Assembly: GCF_030813115.1 (NCBI RefSeq)
Contig: NZ_JAUSTY010000021.1
Span: forward strand, 1 to 64,000
DNA from: Bacillus horti
GTDB lineage: Bacteria; Bacillota; Bacilli; Caldalkalibacillales; JCM-10596
Direction of reading: 5' to 3'
Length of the DNA stretch: 64,000 bases
Part shown: piece after piece, positions 34,199 through 41,740 of the stretch
How the letters are laid out: each line of letters starts with the position of its first letter
How positions within the stretch are numbered: the first letter of the stretch is position 1
Program-made: the position numbers and the translations under genes
Notes under the pieces: generated by a model
What the model was told of the DNA's origin: nothing
The model's input: only the letters and a program-made list of their open reading frames with translations
Databases searched by the model: none

Positions 34199-34206
34199 AG
34201 TAAAAT
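34178..34206 (+). promoter_or_regulatory. Promoter of the FAH-MBL-TetR operon
   Basis: TTGCAT (34178-34183, inside the palindrome), 17-bp spacer, TAAAAT (34201-34206). Confidence 0.7.
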
Positions 34207-34242
34207 ATCAGTAAATAGTAAATGATTATAGGAGGCTTACAT

Positions 34243-35313
34243 TTGAAACTAGTTACCTTTTCTCTAAATAATTCAAAGATGGAGCAGTTTGGTATCGTTA
34301 TTGATGACTATGTTATTTCATTTGAAAGACTCAGGTATCACTCAAACCTCTTCACTCCATTATTAAATAATATTAACAGCTATTTACAGGGCTTGCCCGA
34401 AAGTGAGCAGGATGCACGTAAACTTCATGCTCATGCCCAAGAGATGATTTCTGAAAACAATATAGAATCATTTCTCAAGTTAGAGCAAGTCCAACTGCTT
34501 TCGCCTATACCTAATCCGCCAGCAGTTCTTGATTTTGGTTTATCTCCAAAGCATTTACTAAATTCAGGATATACACTTATCGAGCATGAATTTAAAGGGA
34601 TATTAAAACCTATATTGCGGAAGGTTCTCGATAAAGCTTTGCGAAAGACTATTCAAAAATCTAGTATGCCTTATTATAAATGCAACCATTTGTCAATAAA
34701 TGGTCCATTTGATACATTAGTTTGGCCATCTTATACCTCTTATTTGGATATCGAACCAGAGTTGGGGGTTGTCATAGGAAACTCAGAGGTTGACCCTTCA
34801 ACTGGTAAGAATAGCACCTCTATTGCTGGGTATGTAATTATGAACGATGTATCTGCACGGGATGTTCAGTTTCCTGATTTTCGTTTACTTTGTGGTCCAG
34901 CAAAAAGTAAAGACTTTGATAAAAGTATCGGTATTGGACCTTATTTTGTAACATCGGATGAAGTGGAGAACCCTCTATCTTTAGATGTGAGAGTGGAGAT
35001 AGATAAAAACAACCGATTATCATGGCAAGGCAGTACATCTGAATATATCTCCCATCCCCAAGAGGTTGTTGACTATCTTTCTAGAATTTTCACCCCACCA
35101 CCTGGAACCATTATTGGTATGGGGACGATCCCTGGGTGCTGTGGGTTAGATAACAATCAATGGTTATTACCGGGGGATGAAATAGAGATTTCGATAAAAG
35201 GGTTAGGAACACTCAAGCAATTTGTTCCTAACGAATTAAAAGCATTACAATCATCAAGATGGAAAAACCGGGAAGAGTTAAAAGCATATTATAAGCAATG
35301 GGGAAGTGAATGA
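34243..35313 (+). CDS. Fumarylacetoacetate hydrolase family protein
   Basis: A 356-residue enzyme of the FAH superfamily (hydrolases, decarboxylases and isomerases of oxo-acids). The metal-binding residues appear in LDIEPELGVVIG (two Glu) and VIMNDVSARDVQ (Asp), with SKDFDKSIGIGPYFV and PPGTIIGMGTIPG as usual. The TTG at 34243 follows AGGAGG; an upstream ATG frame overlaps that site. It is the first gene of a three-gene operon with a metallo-beta-lactamase-fold hydrolase and TetR. The substrate is unknown. Confidence 0.87.
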   Translation: MKLVTFSLNNSKMEQFGIVIDDYVISFERLRYHSNLFTPLLNNINSYLQGLPESEQDARKLHAHAQEMISENNIESFLKLEQVQLLSPIPNPPAVLDFGLSPKHLLNSGYTLIEHEFKGILKPILRKVLDKALRKTIQKSSMPYYKCNHLSINGPFDTLVWPSYTSYLDIEPELGVVIGNSEVDPSTGKNSTSIAGYVIMNDVSARDVQFPDFRLLCGPAKSKDFDKSIGIGPYFVTSDEVENPLSLDVRVEIDKNNRLSWQGSTSEYISHPQEVVDYLSRIFTPPPGTIIGMGTIPGCCGLDNNQWLLPGDEIEISIKGLGTLKQFVPNELKALQSSRWKNREELKAYYKQWGSE

Positions 35314-36185
35314 AGATGAAATTACCCTCTGTACCAGACACTACTCCTGAATGTAAGCTTACGATTATGAATGCAGGATTTTGCAAAACTAAAAGATCTC
35401 ACCTAATAAAAGGAGCTGATTCAACAGATATATCGATTCCGGCACTTTTTTTCTTAATTGAACATCCTGTACATGGTAATATTTTATTTGATACGGGTTA
35501 TTCAACACGGTATTTTGAAGCGACAAAAAACTTTCCTTTTTCACTAATGAATAAAATGACTCCGGTTCAGATAACAGAGAAGGAAAATGCCATAAGCCAG
35601 CTATTAGAAATGAATGTTACAGCAAGGCAAATTCAAACCGTTATCCTATCTCATTTACATGCTGACCATGCTGGCGGGATTGCTGATTTTAATGACTCTA
35701 CTATCTATATAGATAAGAAGGAATGGAGATATGGTCGACAGTCTAAATTAAAATTACTAATTAATGGATATTTAAAGCATTTGTTTGAAAATATAAATCC
35801 ATCTTCAGTGAAACTATTAGATTTCGAAGATAGTGAGTATTCCTACGGTCCTTTTCTCAGAACGATTGATTTATTTAAGGACAACACGATTATATTAGTT
35901 CCACTTCCTGGTCATTCCATTGGTCAGTTTGGTCTACTTCTAAATATTTCAAATCAGGAAAGATATTTCTTAATTGCGGATAGTGTATATCTAAAAGCTA
36001 ATTATCAGAAGAACAAGGGTGGGTCAATTTTAAGCAGAATCGCTCATTATAATCGAAAACAATATGAAAGTAACTTTCCAATGCTAAAACAGCTAGAGAT
36101 GATGAATCCCAACTTAATCATTATCCCATCACATGATCCTGATATGTACAAGCAATATATAAATGATACTAAAGTGAGGTTATAA
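35310..36185 (+). CDS. Metallo-beta-lactamase fold hydrolase, lactonase-like
   Basis: A 291-residue zinc hydrolase. Metal ligands: VILSHLHADHAGGIADF (HxHxDH), LVPLPGHSIGQFG (His), LIADSVY (Asp) and IPSHDPDMY (His). The overall shape, with ILFDTGYSTRYF near residue 58, is like N-acyl homoserine lactonases of the AiiA group, but specificity cannot be read from sequence. The start overlaps the FAH stop by four bases (ATGA); a second ATG two codons later is possible. Confidence 0.87.
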   Translation: MKMKLPSVPDTTPECKLTIMNAGFCKTKRSHLIKGADSTDISIPALFFLIEHPVHGNILFDTGYSTRYFEATKNFPFSLMNKMTPVQITEKENAISQLLEMNVTARQIQTVILSHLHADHAGGIADFNDSTIYIDKKEWRYGRQSKLKLLINGYLKHLFENINPSSVKLLDFEDSEYSYGPFLRTIDLFKDNTIILVPLPGHSIGQFGLLLNISNQERYFLIADSVYLKANYQKNKGGSILSRIAHYNRKQYESNFPMLKQLEMMNPNLIIIPSHDPDMYKQYINDTKVRL

Positions 36186-36187
36186 TT

Positions 36188-36769
36188 TTGACACAATCAT
36201 TCAATACAAGGGGTAAAATACTACAGGCTACCTTATCATTAATAAAGAAAAAAGGATTTCGTGGTGTTACAACAAAAGAAATTGCTCATCATGCAAATAT
36301 TAATGAAGTTACTATTTTTCGTCACTTTGGTAACAAGATGAACATTTTAAACACCATAATCGAAGAATATTCTTATATCCCTTCCTTTAAAAAGGTGCTA
36401 CATGAAGAGATTGTTTGGAATCTTAAAGAAGACTTACAAGCCATTACAAAATTATATTTTACTTTCTTTAAGAAAAATGGTGATGTAATAAAAATTGCCT
36501 ATAAAGAATTAGGTAATTTTCCCGAGTTGGATAATAGAATTACTGTAATCCCCTCGCAGCTTAAAGAATTACTTGTGCGGTATTTTGATAAAATGCAAGA
36601 GCTTAATAAAATAAAAAAATGTGATAGTAACGCAATGGCTACAGCTTTCATATCAATGAATTTTGGCTATTTAGTTTCAATGGTCATACATAATCATGAT
36701 TTCGATGTCAATGAGGAAAAATTTATAGATGATAGTATACAGATCTTCACTGTATTATTAGGTTTCTGA
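36188..36769 (+). CDS. TetR family transcriptional regulator
   Basis: A 193-residue regulator with an N-terminal HTH: KILQATLSLIKKKGFRGVTT, then KEIAHHANINEVTIFRHFGN. The C-terminal ligand domain is about 60-193. It starts with TTG two bases after the hydrolase stop. It most likely represses this operon through the 50-bp palindrome at 34149 and responds to a substrate of the two enzymes. Confidence 0.9.
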   Translation: MTQSFNTRGKILQATLSLIKKKGFRGVTTKEIAHHANINEVTIFRHFGNKMNILNTIIEEYSYIPSFKKVLHEEIVWNLKEDLQAITKLYFTFFKKNGDVIKIAYKELGNFPELDNRITVIPSQLKELLVRYFDKMQELNKIKKCDSNAMATAFISMNFGYLVSMVIHNHDFDVNEEKFIDDSIQIFTVLLGF

Positions 36770-36823
36770 AAATCTTTTTAATCTACCAAACTTTAAGGTC
36801 CTGGATATGGGGGAAAGTGAACA

Positions 36824-37480
36824 TTATTTTGTTTCCTTTTGAATGCCCTTTCTTTCCTCCCAGCTTTGAAAGAACCAAATGGCTAAAAAGACCCAGAACC
36901 CGCTAATGAAATAAGCTCCTATTACATCACTAGGGTAATGAACACCAAGGTATAAACGGCTTATACCGATAGTGATAATCATACAGGTACTAAACAAAAT
37001 GAGGAAAAACCGTCCAAGCTTAGAGGGAACATGTCTCCATAGAATAAAAGTCAGAATGGCGTATAAAGAAAATGCCCCCATGGAGTGACCACTAGGAAAG
37101 CTATAGCCTGTCTGTTCTATAAGTATATTGATTTCAGGACGAACCCTTTGAAAGATTAGCTTCAAAAGTATGTTCAGGATGCTTGTTCCTAACATAACGG
37201 TAGCAAGCAGAATGAGCTCTCTTCTATGGCGCAGGATGACATATAGAAAAAACATGATCAATATAGTCAAAACGACAACTGAGCTTGGATTACCAATAAA
37301 GCTGAAAAAAAGCATGATGCTCGTTAATAATGGGTTCACCAGCTTGGAAATGGCTGATAAGACAGATAAATCGAACTGCACAACATGTTCCATTCTAATT
37401 AAAAAGGAAGTCCCAATAAAGCCAATAAGACCAGCTAAACTGATTAGAAAGGCTTTTGAGAGTTGTTTTTCTAATGGCAT
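36824..37480 (-). CDS. PAP2 family phosphatase
   Basis: A membrane phosphatase of 218 residues with about six helices and all three acid-phosphatase motifs: KLIFQRVRP (near 108), SFPSGHSMGAF (near 127) and SRLYLGVHYPSD (near 174). Likely substrates are lipid phosphates such as undecaprenyl pyrophosphate or phosphatidylglycerol phosphate. AGGTGATG precedes the ATG. It stands alone. Confidence 0.9.
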   Translation of the reverse strand: MPLEKQLSKAFLISLAGLIGFIGTSFLIRMEHVVQFDLSVLSAISKLVNPLLTSIMLFFSFIGNPSSVVVLTILIMFFLYVILRHRRELILLATVMLGTSILNILLKLIFQRVRPEINILIEQTGYSFPSGHSMGAFSLYAILTFILWRHVPSKLGRFFLILFSTCMIITIGISRLYLGVHYPSDVIGAYFISGFWVFLAIWFFQSWEERKGIQKETK

Positions 37481-37559
37481 TTCATCACCTACTTGCTGGA
37501 ATTAATTTGTATCTGTAGTATATGCCATTTATAGCAACTATCACAATCTTTCTTTTAAA

Positions 37560-38219
37560 TCAGTATCTTTTAACTCTATGAACTAAACTAAGTAAAACAA
37601 ATGAGAACAGTACAATACTTGCTACCCAATAATAAGCATACGTTATATTACCCGACTCTACGGCCACAAAAATAGCAGTAGAGATCGTCTGTGTCCGTCC
37701 AGGAATACTCCCAGCAAACATTAAAGTAGCTCCAAATTCACCAAGACCACGGGCAAACCCCAGCATATACCCTGTTAGCAAATATCGCCAGGACAAGGGC
37801 AGAGTAACATAGATAAAAACCTGCCACTCGCCTGCACCTAGCTGTCTAGCTGCCGCTTCTAGCTCCGGATCAACACTTTCAAAGCCGTTTCTCAGCATCT
37901 GGTAGACCAAGGGGAAAGCGACAACAATGGCCGCAATAACTGCAGCTGAATAGGAAAAAACTAGCGGCTTAGAGAATAACCATTCCACGGCTTGTCCGAT
38001 CCAGCTATTTCTCCCTAGTCCTACCAACAAGGCAAATCCAACAACAGTAGGAGGAAGGACTAGCGGGAGCATAAGGAATGTTTCCACAGCACTTTTACCT
38101 TTAAAACGCCTTCCCTTCATAAACCAAGCAGCAGCTACGGCTAAGAGGAAGGTGAGAATACTGGACACACTAATAATTTTGACAGAAACAAGGATGGGAC
38201 TCCAGAAGGAAGCACTCAT
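37560..38219 (-). CDS. modB: Molybdate ABC transporter permease
   Basis: A permease of 219 residues with five to six helices. The ABC-binding EAA loop is ELEAAARQLGAGEWQVFIYV TLP, and ARGLGEFGATLMFAGSIPGR is typical of ModB. It follows modA by five bases on the minus strand. No modC ATPase is adjacent, as in B. subtilis yvgL-yvgM, so another ATPase must serve or be encoded elsewhere. Confidence 0.93.
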   Translation of the reverse strand: MSASFWSPILVSVKIISVSSILTFLLAVAAAWFMKGRRFKGKSAVETFLMLPLVLPPTVVGFALLVGLGRNSWIGQAVEWLFSKPLVFSYSAAVIAAIVVAFPLVYQMLRNGFESVDPELEAAARQLGAGEWQVFIYVTLPLSWRYLLTGYMLGFARGLGEFGATLMFAGSIPGRTQTISTAIFVAVESGNITYAYYWVASIVLFSFVLLSLVHRVKRY

Positions 38220-38224
38220 CTTAA

Positions 38225-39004
38225 TTACATTCCTGTAAAACCGTATTTTTGAAAGATTTGAATCGCTTCATCCGTCAATAACCATTCATAAAAAGCTTTG
38301 GCTTCGTCTGGATGGTCAGATGAACTAAGTAAGGCAATGGGATATATAATTTCATCATGAAGCTGATGATCGACCTCAAGGGCAATTTCAGTATCATCGA
38401 TCAAAATAGCATCTGTTCGGTATACAAGTCCTGCATCGACATTACCGGTCTGAACGTAAGTCAGAACCTGACGCACATCACTACCAAAGATAATTTTTGG
38501 CTCTAGCTCAGAAAACAATTGCATATTTTCTAAGGCCTGGGTCGCATATTCACCAGCTGGAACCGTTTCAGGCTGACCAATTGAAACAGATTGCACGTTA
38601 TCGTTTGTTAAGTCCTCGAATGATTGTAGCTCAAGATCACTATTTTTATGTGTGACAAGAACAAGATCATTACGCAGATAATCTACCTGCTCAGTTACTT
38701 TATCCTCTGCTTCAAGCTCATCCACCCAGCGAACTGCAGCAGATAAAAATAGGTCTGCTGGTGCTCCTTGATCAATCTGAGTCTTTAACTGACCTGAAGA
38801 ACCATAGTTAGGAATAATCGTAATGTTTTCTTGTTCATTTTTATACATTTCAATTAAATCAGTCATAGCGTTTGTCATGCTAGCGGCTGTCATTACATGA
38901 AGCTCAACTTGTCCATCACTAGAACTGTTAGCACAACCCGCTACTAACAATACACTAGTCATAAAACAAAGGATTATGATTAACTTCATTTTTCTTGAAA
39001 CCAT
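38225..39004 (-). CDS. modA: Molybdate-binding lipoprotein
   Basis: A solute-binding lipoprotein of 259 residues for molybdate/tungstate. Lipobox VAGC at about residue 24, then HVMTAASMTNAMTDLIEMYK and IIPNYGSSGQLKTQIDQGAP ADLF, the oxyanion-contact serines of ModA, and later SVSIGQPETVPAGEYATQAL and GNVDAGLVYRTDA. AAGGAGA lies seven bases before the ATG. The divergent regulator at 39187 probably controls modAB. Confidence 0.94.
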   Translation of the reverse strand: MVSRKMKLIIILCFMTSVLLVAGCANSSSDGQVELHVMTAASMTNAMTDLIEMYKNEQENITIIPNYGSSGQLKTQIDQGAPADLFLSAAVRWVDELEAEDKVTEQVDYLRNDLVLVTHKNSDLELQSFEDLTNDNVQSVSIGQPETVPAGEYATQALENMQLFSELEPKIIFGSDVRQVLTYVQTGNVDAGLVYRTDAILIDDTEIALEVDHQLHDEIIYPIALLSSSDHPDEAKAFYEWLLTDEAIQIFQKYGFTGM

Positions 39005-39061
39005 ACAATTCTCTCCTTATCAATTATGTAATATTAATGAAATCCATTGTATTATACCATA

Positions 39062-39095
39062 TTAGATATAACTAATTATAACTAAATATATCTAA
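39062..39095. promoter_or_regulatory. Dyad between modA and its divergent regulator
   Basis: TTAGATAT (39062-39069) and ATATCTAA (39088-39095) form an inverted repeat around further ATAACTAA copies. It is a candidate operator for the HTH-molybdate regulator. No other dyad was seen in the 183-base gap. Confidence 0.5.
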
Positions 39096-39186
39096 TTGTA
39101 TCATTCGTGTGAAAAATGCTTTATAGGATAATGAAGTGGAATTAGATTATAATGAATATATACTAGCTGTTCGGGAGAGTGAAAAA

Positions 39187-40167
39187 ATGAAGGAGAAGTC
39201 CTACACAATAGAAGAGATCGCTCAACTATTAAAGGTATCCAAGCTAACCGTCTATGATCTAATAAAGAAAGAAAAGCTTATTGCTTATCGAGTTGGAAGG
39301 CAAATGCGAGTGGATGAATCCGATTTACAAGCCTACAAGCAAGGGGCTAAAATTAGTAAAAATGAAGTCCAGCAGGGACCTATTATTCTCAGGCAACAAA
39401 ATCCTGCAATTCACGGGCAACAAAAACCTGCTAGGGATGGACAGTACACAGCTAGCCCTACAAGACCAGTTATTATTAGTGGACAAGATGTATGCTTGGA
39501 TATTTTATCTAAGTATATGGAAAATGAGGATCAAAGTTTTAGACCGCTTCGTACCTATGCTGGAAGCTTAAACAGCTTAGTTAGCATGTATCAAGAAGAA
39601 TGTGATGTTGTGAGCTTACATTTATATGATGCAGAAACGGATGAGTATAATCTACCATATGTGAAACGATTATTGACTGGACATTCTTATATAGTGATAA
39701 ATTTGCTATACCGATGGGCTGGTTTTTTTGTGCAGAAGGGAAACCCAAGAAAATTAAAGGCTTGGAGTGATATCAGTCAGCCTGGCTTACGGATTGTGAA
39801 TAGAGAAAAAGGAGCAGGAGCAAGAGTATTGTTGGACGAGCAATGTAAGCTCCATCACATAAAAGCTACTGAGCTTCAAGGATATACAATTGAAGAAACA
39901 AGTCATTTAGGTGTGGCAGGTGCTGTTGCCGCATCAAGGGCAGATTTAGGCATAGGGAGTGAAAAAGCAGCACGAATGGTTGGCGTTGATTTTATTCCGT
40001 TAATTAAAGAAAGATACGATCTGGTTATTAAAAAGAACGCAAAAAATGAGCAACTGATTAAGCTTATTCTTTCTATTTTACAGTCAGATTCCTTTAGGAA
40101 GGAATTGGATTCTCTTGGAGGCTATGATTTAAGCGATGTTGGGAAGATTATGTATGAAACAGATTAA
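39187..40167 (+). CDS. HTH-molybdate-binding transcriptional regulator (YvgK-like)
   Basis: A 326-residue fusion of an excisionase-type HTH (YTIEEIAQLLKVSKLTVYDL, then IKKEKLIAYRVGRQMRVDES) with a periplasmic-binding-protein-like domain (about 100-326: YAGSLNSLVSMYQEECDVVS, REKGAGARVLLDEQ, ASRADLGIGSEKAA). This architecture next to modA is found in B. subtilis YvgK. It should sense molybdate or molybdopterin-related ligands and control modAB. The start at 39187 follows GGGAG; the GTG at 39136 lacks a site. Confidence 0.87.
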   Translation: MKEKSYTIEEIAQLLKVSKLTVYDLIKKEKLIAYRVGRQMRVDESDLQAYKQGAKISKNEVQQGPIILRQQNPAIHGQQKPARDGQYTASPTRPVIISGQDVCLDILSKYMENEDQSFRPLRTYAGSLNSLVSMYQEECDVVSLHLYDAETDEYNLPYVKRLLTGHSYIVINLLYRWAGFFVQKGNPRKLKAWSDISQPGLRIVNREKGAGARVLLDEQCKLHHIKATELQGYTIEETSHLGVAGAVAASRADLGIGSEKAARMVGVDFIPLIKERYDLVIKKNAKNEQLIKLILSILQSDSFRKELDSLGGYDLSDVGKIMYETD

Positions 40168-40240
40168 CGCTAAAGTTGTGAAAGAGAAATTGGATGCTGA
40201 TGGGGATATAGCTTTTTGTCTGTGATAGATCATAAAATTA

Positions 40241-40277
40241 TTGACTTACTAAAATAATGTAACTATAATAATTATAG
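40241..40277 (+). promoter_or_regulatory. Promoter of the nitroreductase gene with dyad over -10
   Basis: TTGACT (40241-40246), 17-bp spacer, TATAAT (40264-40269). The perfect dyad CTATAAT-A-ATTATAG (40263-40277) covers the -10, as expected for a repressor site. Confidence 0.8.
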
Positions 40278-40358
40278 CTGAAGAATAAAAAGAAAAAATG
40301 ATTTTAAATATAGAATTCTTCAGTATCTATTGACAGATAGGATGGAGGAAAAATACTA

Positions 40359-40979
40359 ATGAGTAACGGAGGGACTACTACTGTGTCTGATTTTTATGCA
40401 GCTATTAAAGAAAGACGTTCTATTTACGCTATAAGCAAGGAATCACCAATTTCGGATGAGAGAATTCAAGAGGTTGTGGAGTATGCGATTAATCATACGC
40501 CATCGGCATTTAACTCACAAAGCTCCAGAGCTGTTATTTTACTTCATGAGAATCATAACAAGCTATGGGATATCACCAAAGAAACGTTACGTAAGGTTGT
40601 TGGTGAGGGAGATTTTTCTGGGACAGAGGAAAAAATGGCGTCTTTCCGTAACGGCTACGGAACCGTATTGTTTTTTGAAGATCAATCCGTTGTTGAATAT
40701 CTTCAAGAGCAATTTGCCTTATACAAAGACAACTTCCCAGTTTGGTCTAATCAATCAAGTGGGATGCTGCAGTACAACGTTTGGACAGCTTTTAGCATTG
40801 AGGGATTAGGAGCTTCTCTACAGCACTACAATCCATTAATTGATGATGAGGTTAAAAAAGAGTGGGGCATTCCTGATAGCTGGAAGCTTATCGCCCAGCT
40901 ACCATTTGGTAAGCCAGCTGCTCCAGCAGGTGAAAAGGAATTTGCTCCAATTGACACTCGCTTAAAAGTATTTAAATAA
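40359..40979 (+). CDS. Nitroreductase family protein
   Basis: An FMN-dependent oxidoreductase of 206 residues, HBN1-like: AAIKERRSIYAIS for flavin phosphate near residue 18, NHTPSAFNSQSSRAVIL, then WTAFSIEGLGASLQHYNPLI and QLPFGKPAAPAGEKEF. The physiological substrate is unknown; such proteins reduce quinones or nitro compounds under stress. GGAGG lies upstream of the ATG. It is monocistronic, with a terminator at 41017. Confidence 0.9.
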   Translation: MSNGGTTTVSDFYAAIKERRSIYAISKESPISDERIQEVVEYAINHTPSAFNSQSSRAVILLHENHNKLWDITKETLRKVVGEGDFSGTEEKMASFRNGYGTVLFFEDQSVVEYLQEQFALYKDNFPVWSNQSSGMLQYNVWTAFSIEGLGASLQHYNPLIDDEVKKEWGIPDSWKLIAQLPFGKPAAPAGEKEFAPIDTRLKVFK

Positions 40980-41016
40980 AAGCAAAATTCATGGCATAAT
41001 TGCAAAGCTAATAGTT

Positions 41017-41060
41017 AAAAAGGTGTCTCACAGTCGTTTTGCGGCTGAGACATCTTTTTT
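41017..41060 (+). terminator. Terminator after the nitroreductase gene
   Basis: AGGTGTCTCA pairs with TGAGACATCT, with an internal CAGTCG/CGGCTG stem, then TTTTT. Confidence 0.88.
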
Positions 41061-41104
41061 AGCAATATAGAGTGTAAATGAAGAGAGTCTTCTTCCCTCT
41101 CTAA

Positions 41105-41133
41105 TTGACAATGAGAATCTTTATCAATAAAAT
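41105..41133 (+). promoter_or_regulatory. Fur-controlled promoter of the HmoA-like gene
   Basis: TTGACA (41105-41110), 17-bp spacer, TAAAAT (41128-41133). The spacer and -35 overlap GACAATGAGAATCTTTATC (41107-41125), which matches the 19-bp Fur consensus at 16 of 19 positions. Confidence 0.82.
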
Positions 41134-41198
41134 AAAAAGAGAGATCTTTGTACACAAAAAAGATTTTCTAGTGAATTCATGAGAGGAGATGAGAAGGA

Positions 41199-41522
41199 AT
41201 GTTTATAGAGACAAAAACATTTACTGTGACGGAGGGCTCGTCACAGAAGGTTGTAGACCATTTTACGGGAGAAGGAGTGATCGAGCACGCTGAGGGATTT
41301 ATTGATCTGAGTGTTTTAGTGAAACGTGTTAGACGAGGGGAAGAGGAAGTGATTGTGCTGATCCGTTGGGGATCAGAGGATAATTGGAAGGCATGGGAAA
41401 AAAGTGAGCCACATTTAGAGATGCATAGACAGAGCAGAGGAAAGCCTAAGCCAGAGCATATAATTGATGTAAAGCTAGGTTTGTATGATGTTAAATCGAG
41501 TAAAAGTGCGGTAGTTTCATAA
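41199..41522 (+). CDS. Heme-degrading monooxygenase, HmoA/IsdG-like
   Basis: A 107-residue dimeric ABM-fold protein expected to open heme and release iron. Visible features: an N-terminal MFIETKTFTVTEGSSQKVVD, then LVKRVRRGEEEVIVLIRWGS and WKAWEKSEPHLEMHR, with the conserved Trp and His of the family. AGGAGATGAGAAGG precedes the ATG. A Fur box over its promoter fits iron-starvation induction. Confidence 0.85.
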   Translation: MFIETKTFTVTEGSSQKVVDHFTGEGVIEHAEGFIDLSVLVKRVRRGEEEVIVLIRWGSEDNWKAWEKSEPHLEMHRQSRGKPKPEHIIDVKLGLYDVKSSKSAVVS

Positions 41523-41562
41523 GGTTAATGAAAGGTTGATGAATAGAACAAAGTAGTCGATG

Positions 41563-41609
41563 GAGCTGTCATTAAAGTCGAAAATCTCGACTTAGATAGC
41601 TTCTTTTTC
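41563..41609 (+). terminator. Terminator after the HmoA-like gene
   Basis: GAGCTGTC...AAAGTCGA pairs with TCGACTT...GATAGCTTC (bulged), then TTTTTC. Confidence 0.72.
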
Positions 41610-41627
41610 ATGTTCAATCGTTTCAGG

Positions 41628-41656
41628 TTGCAGAACTCTGAAGGAATAGGTATACT
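41628..41656 (+). promoter_or_regulatory. Promoter of the PucR-family regulator gene
   Basis: TTGCAG (41628-41633), 17-bp spacer, TATACT (41651-41656). Confidence 0.7.
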
Positions 41657-41740
41657 CTGTAACTACCATTATGTAAGGACTATCTATTTTAATGTTGGAA
41701 ATTCTATTAAGAAGATGATTTGTTGTAAAGGGGCGCCATC

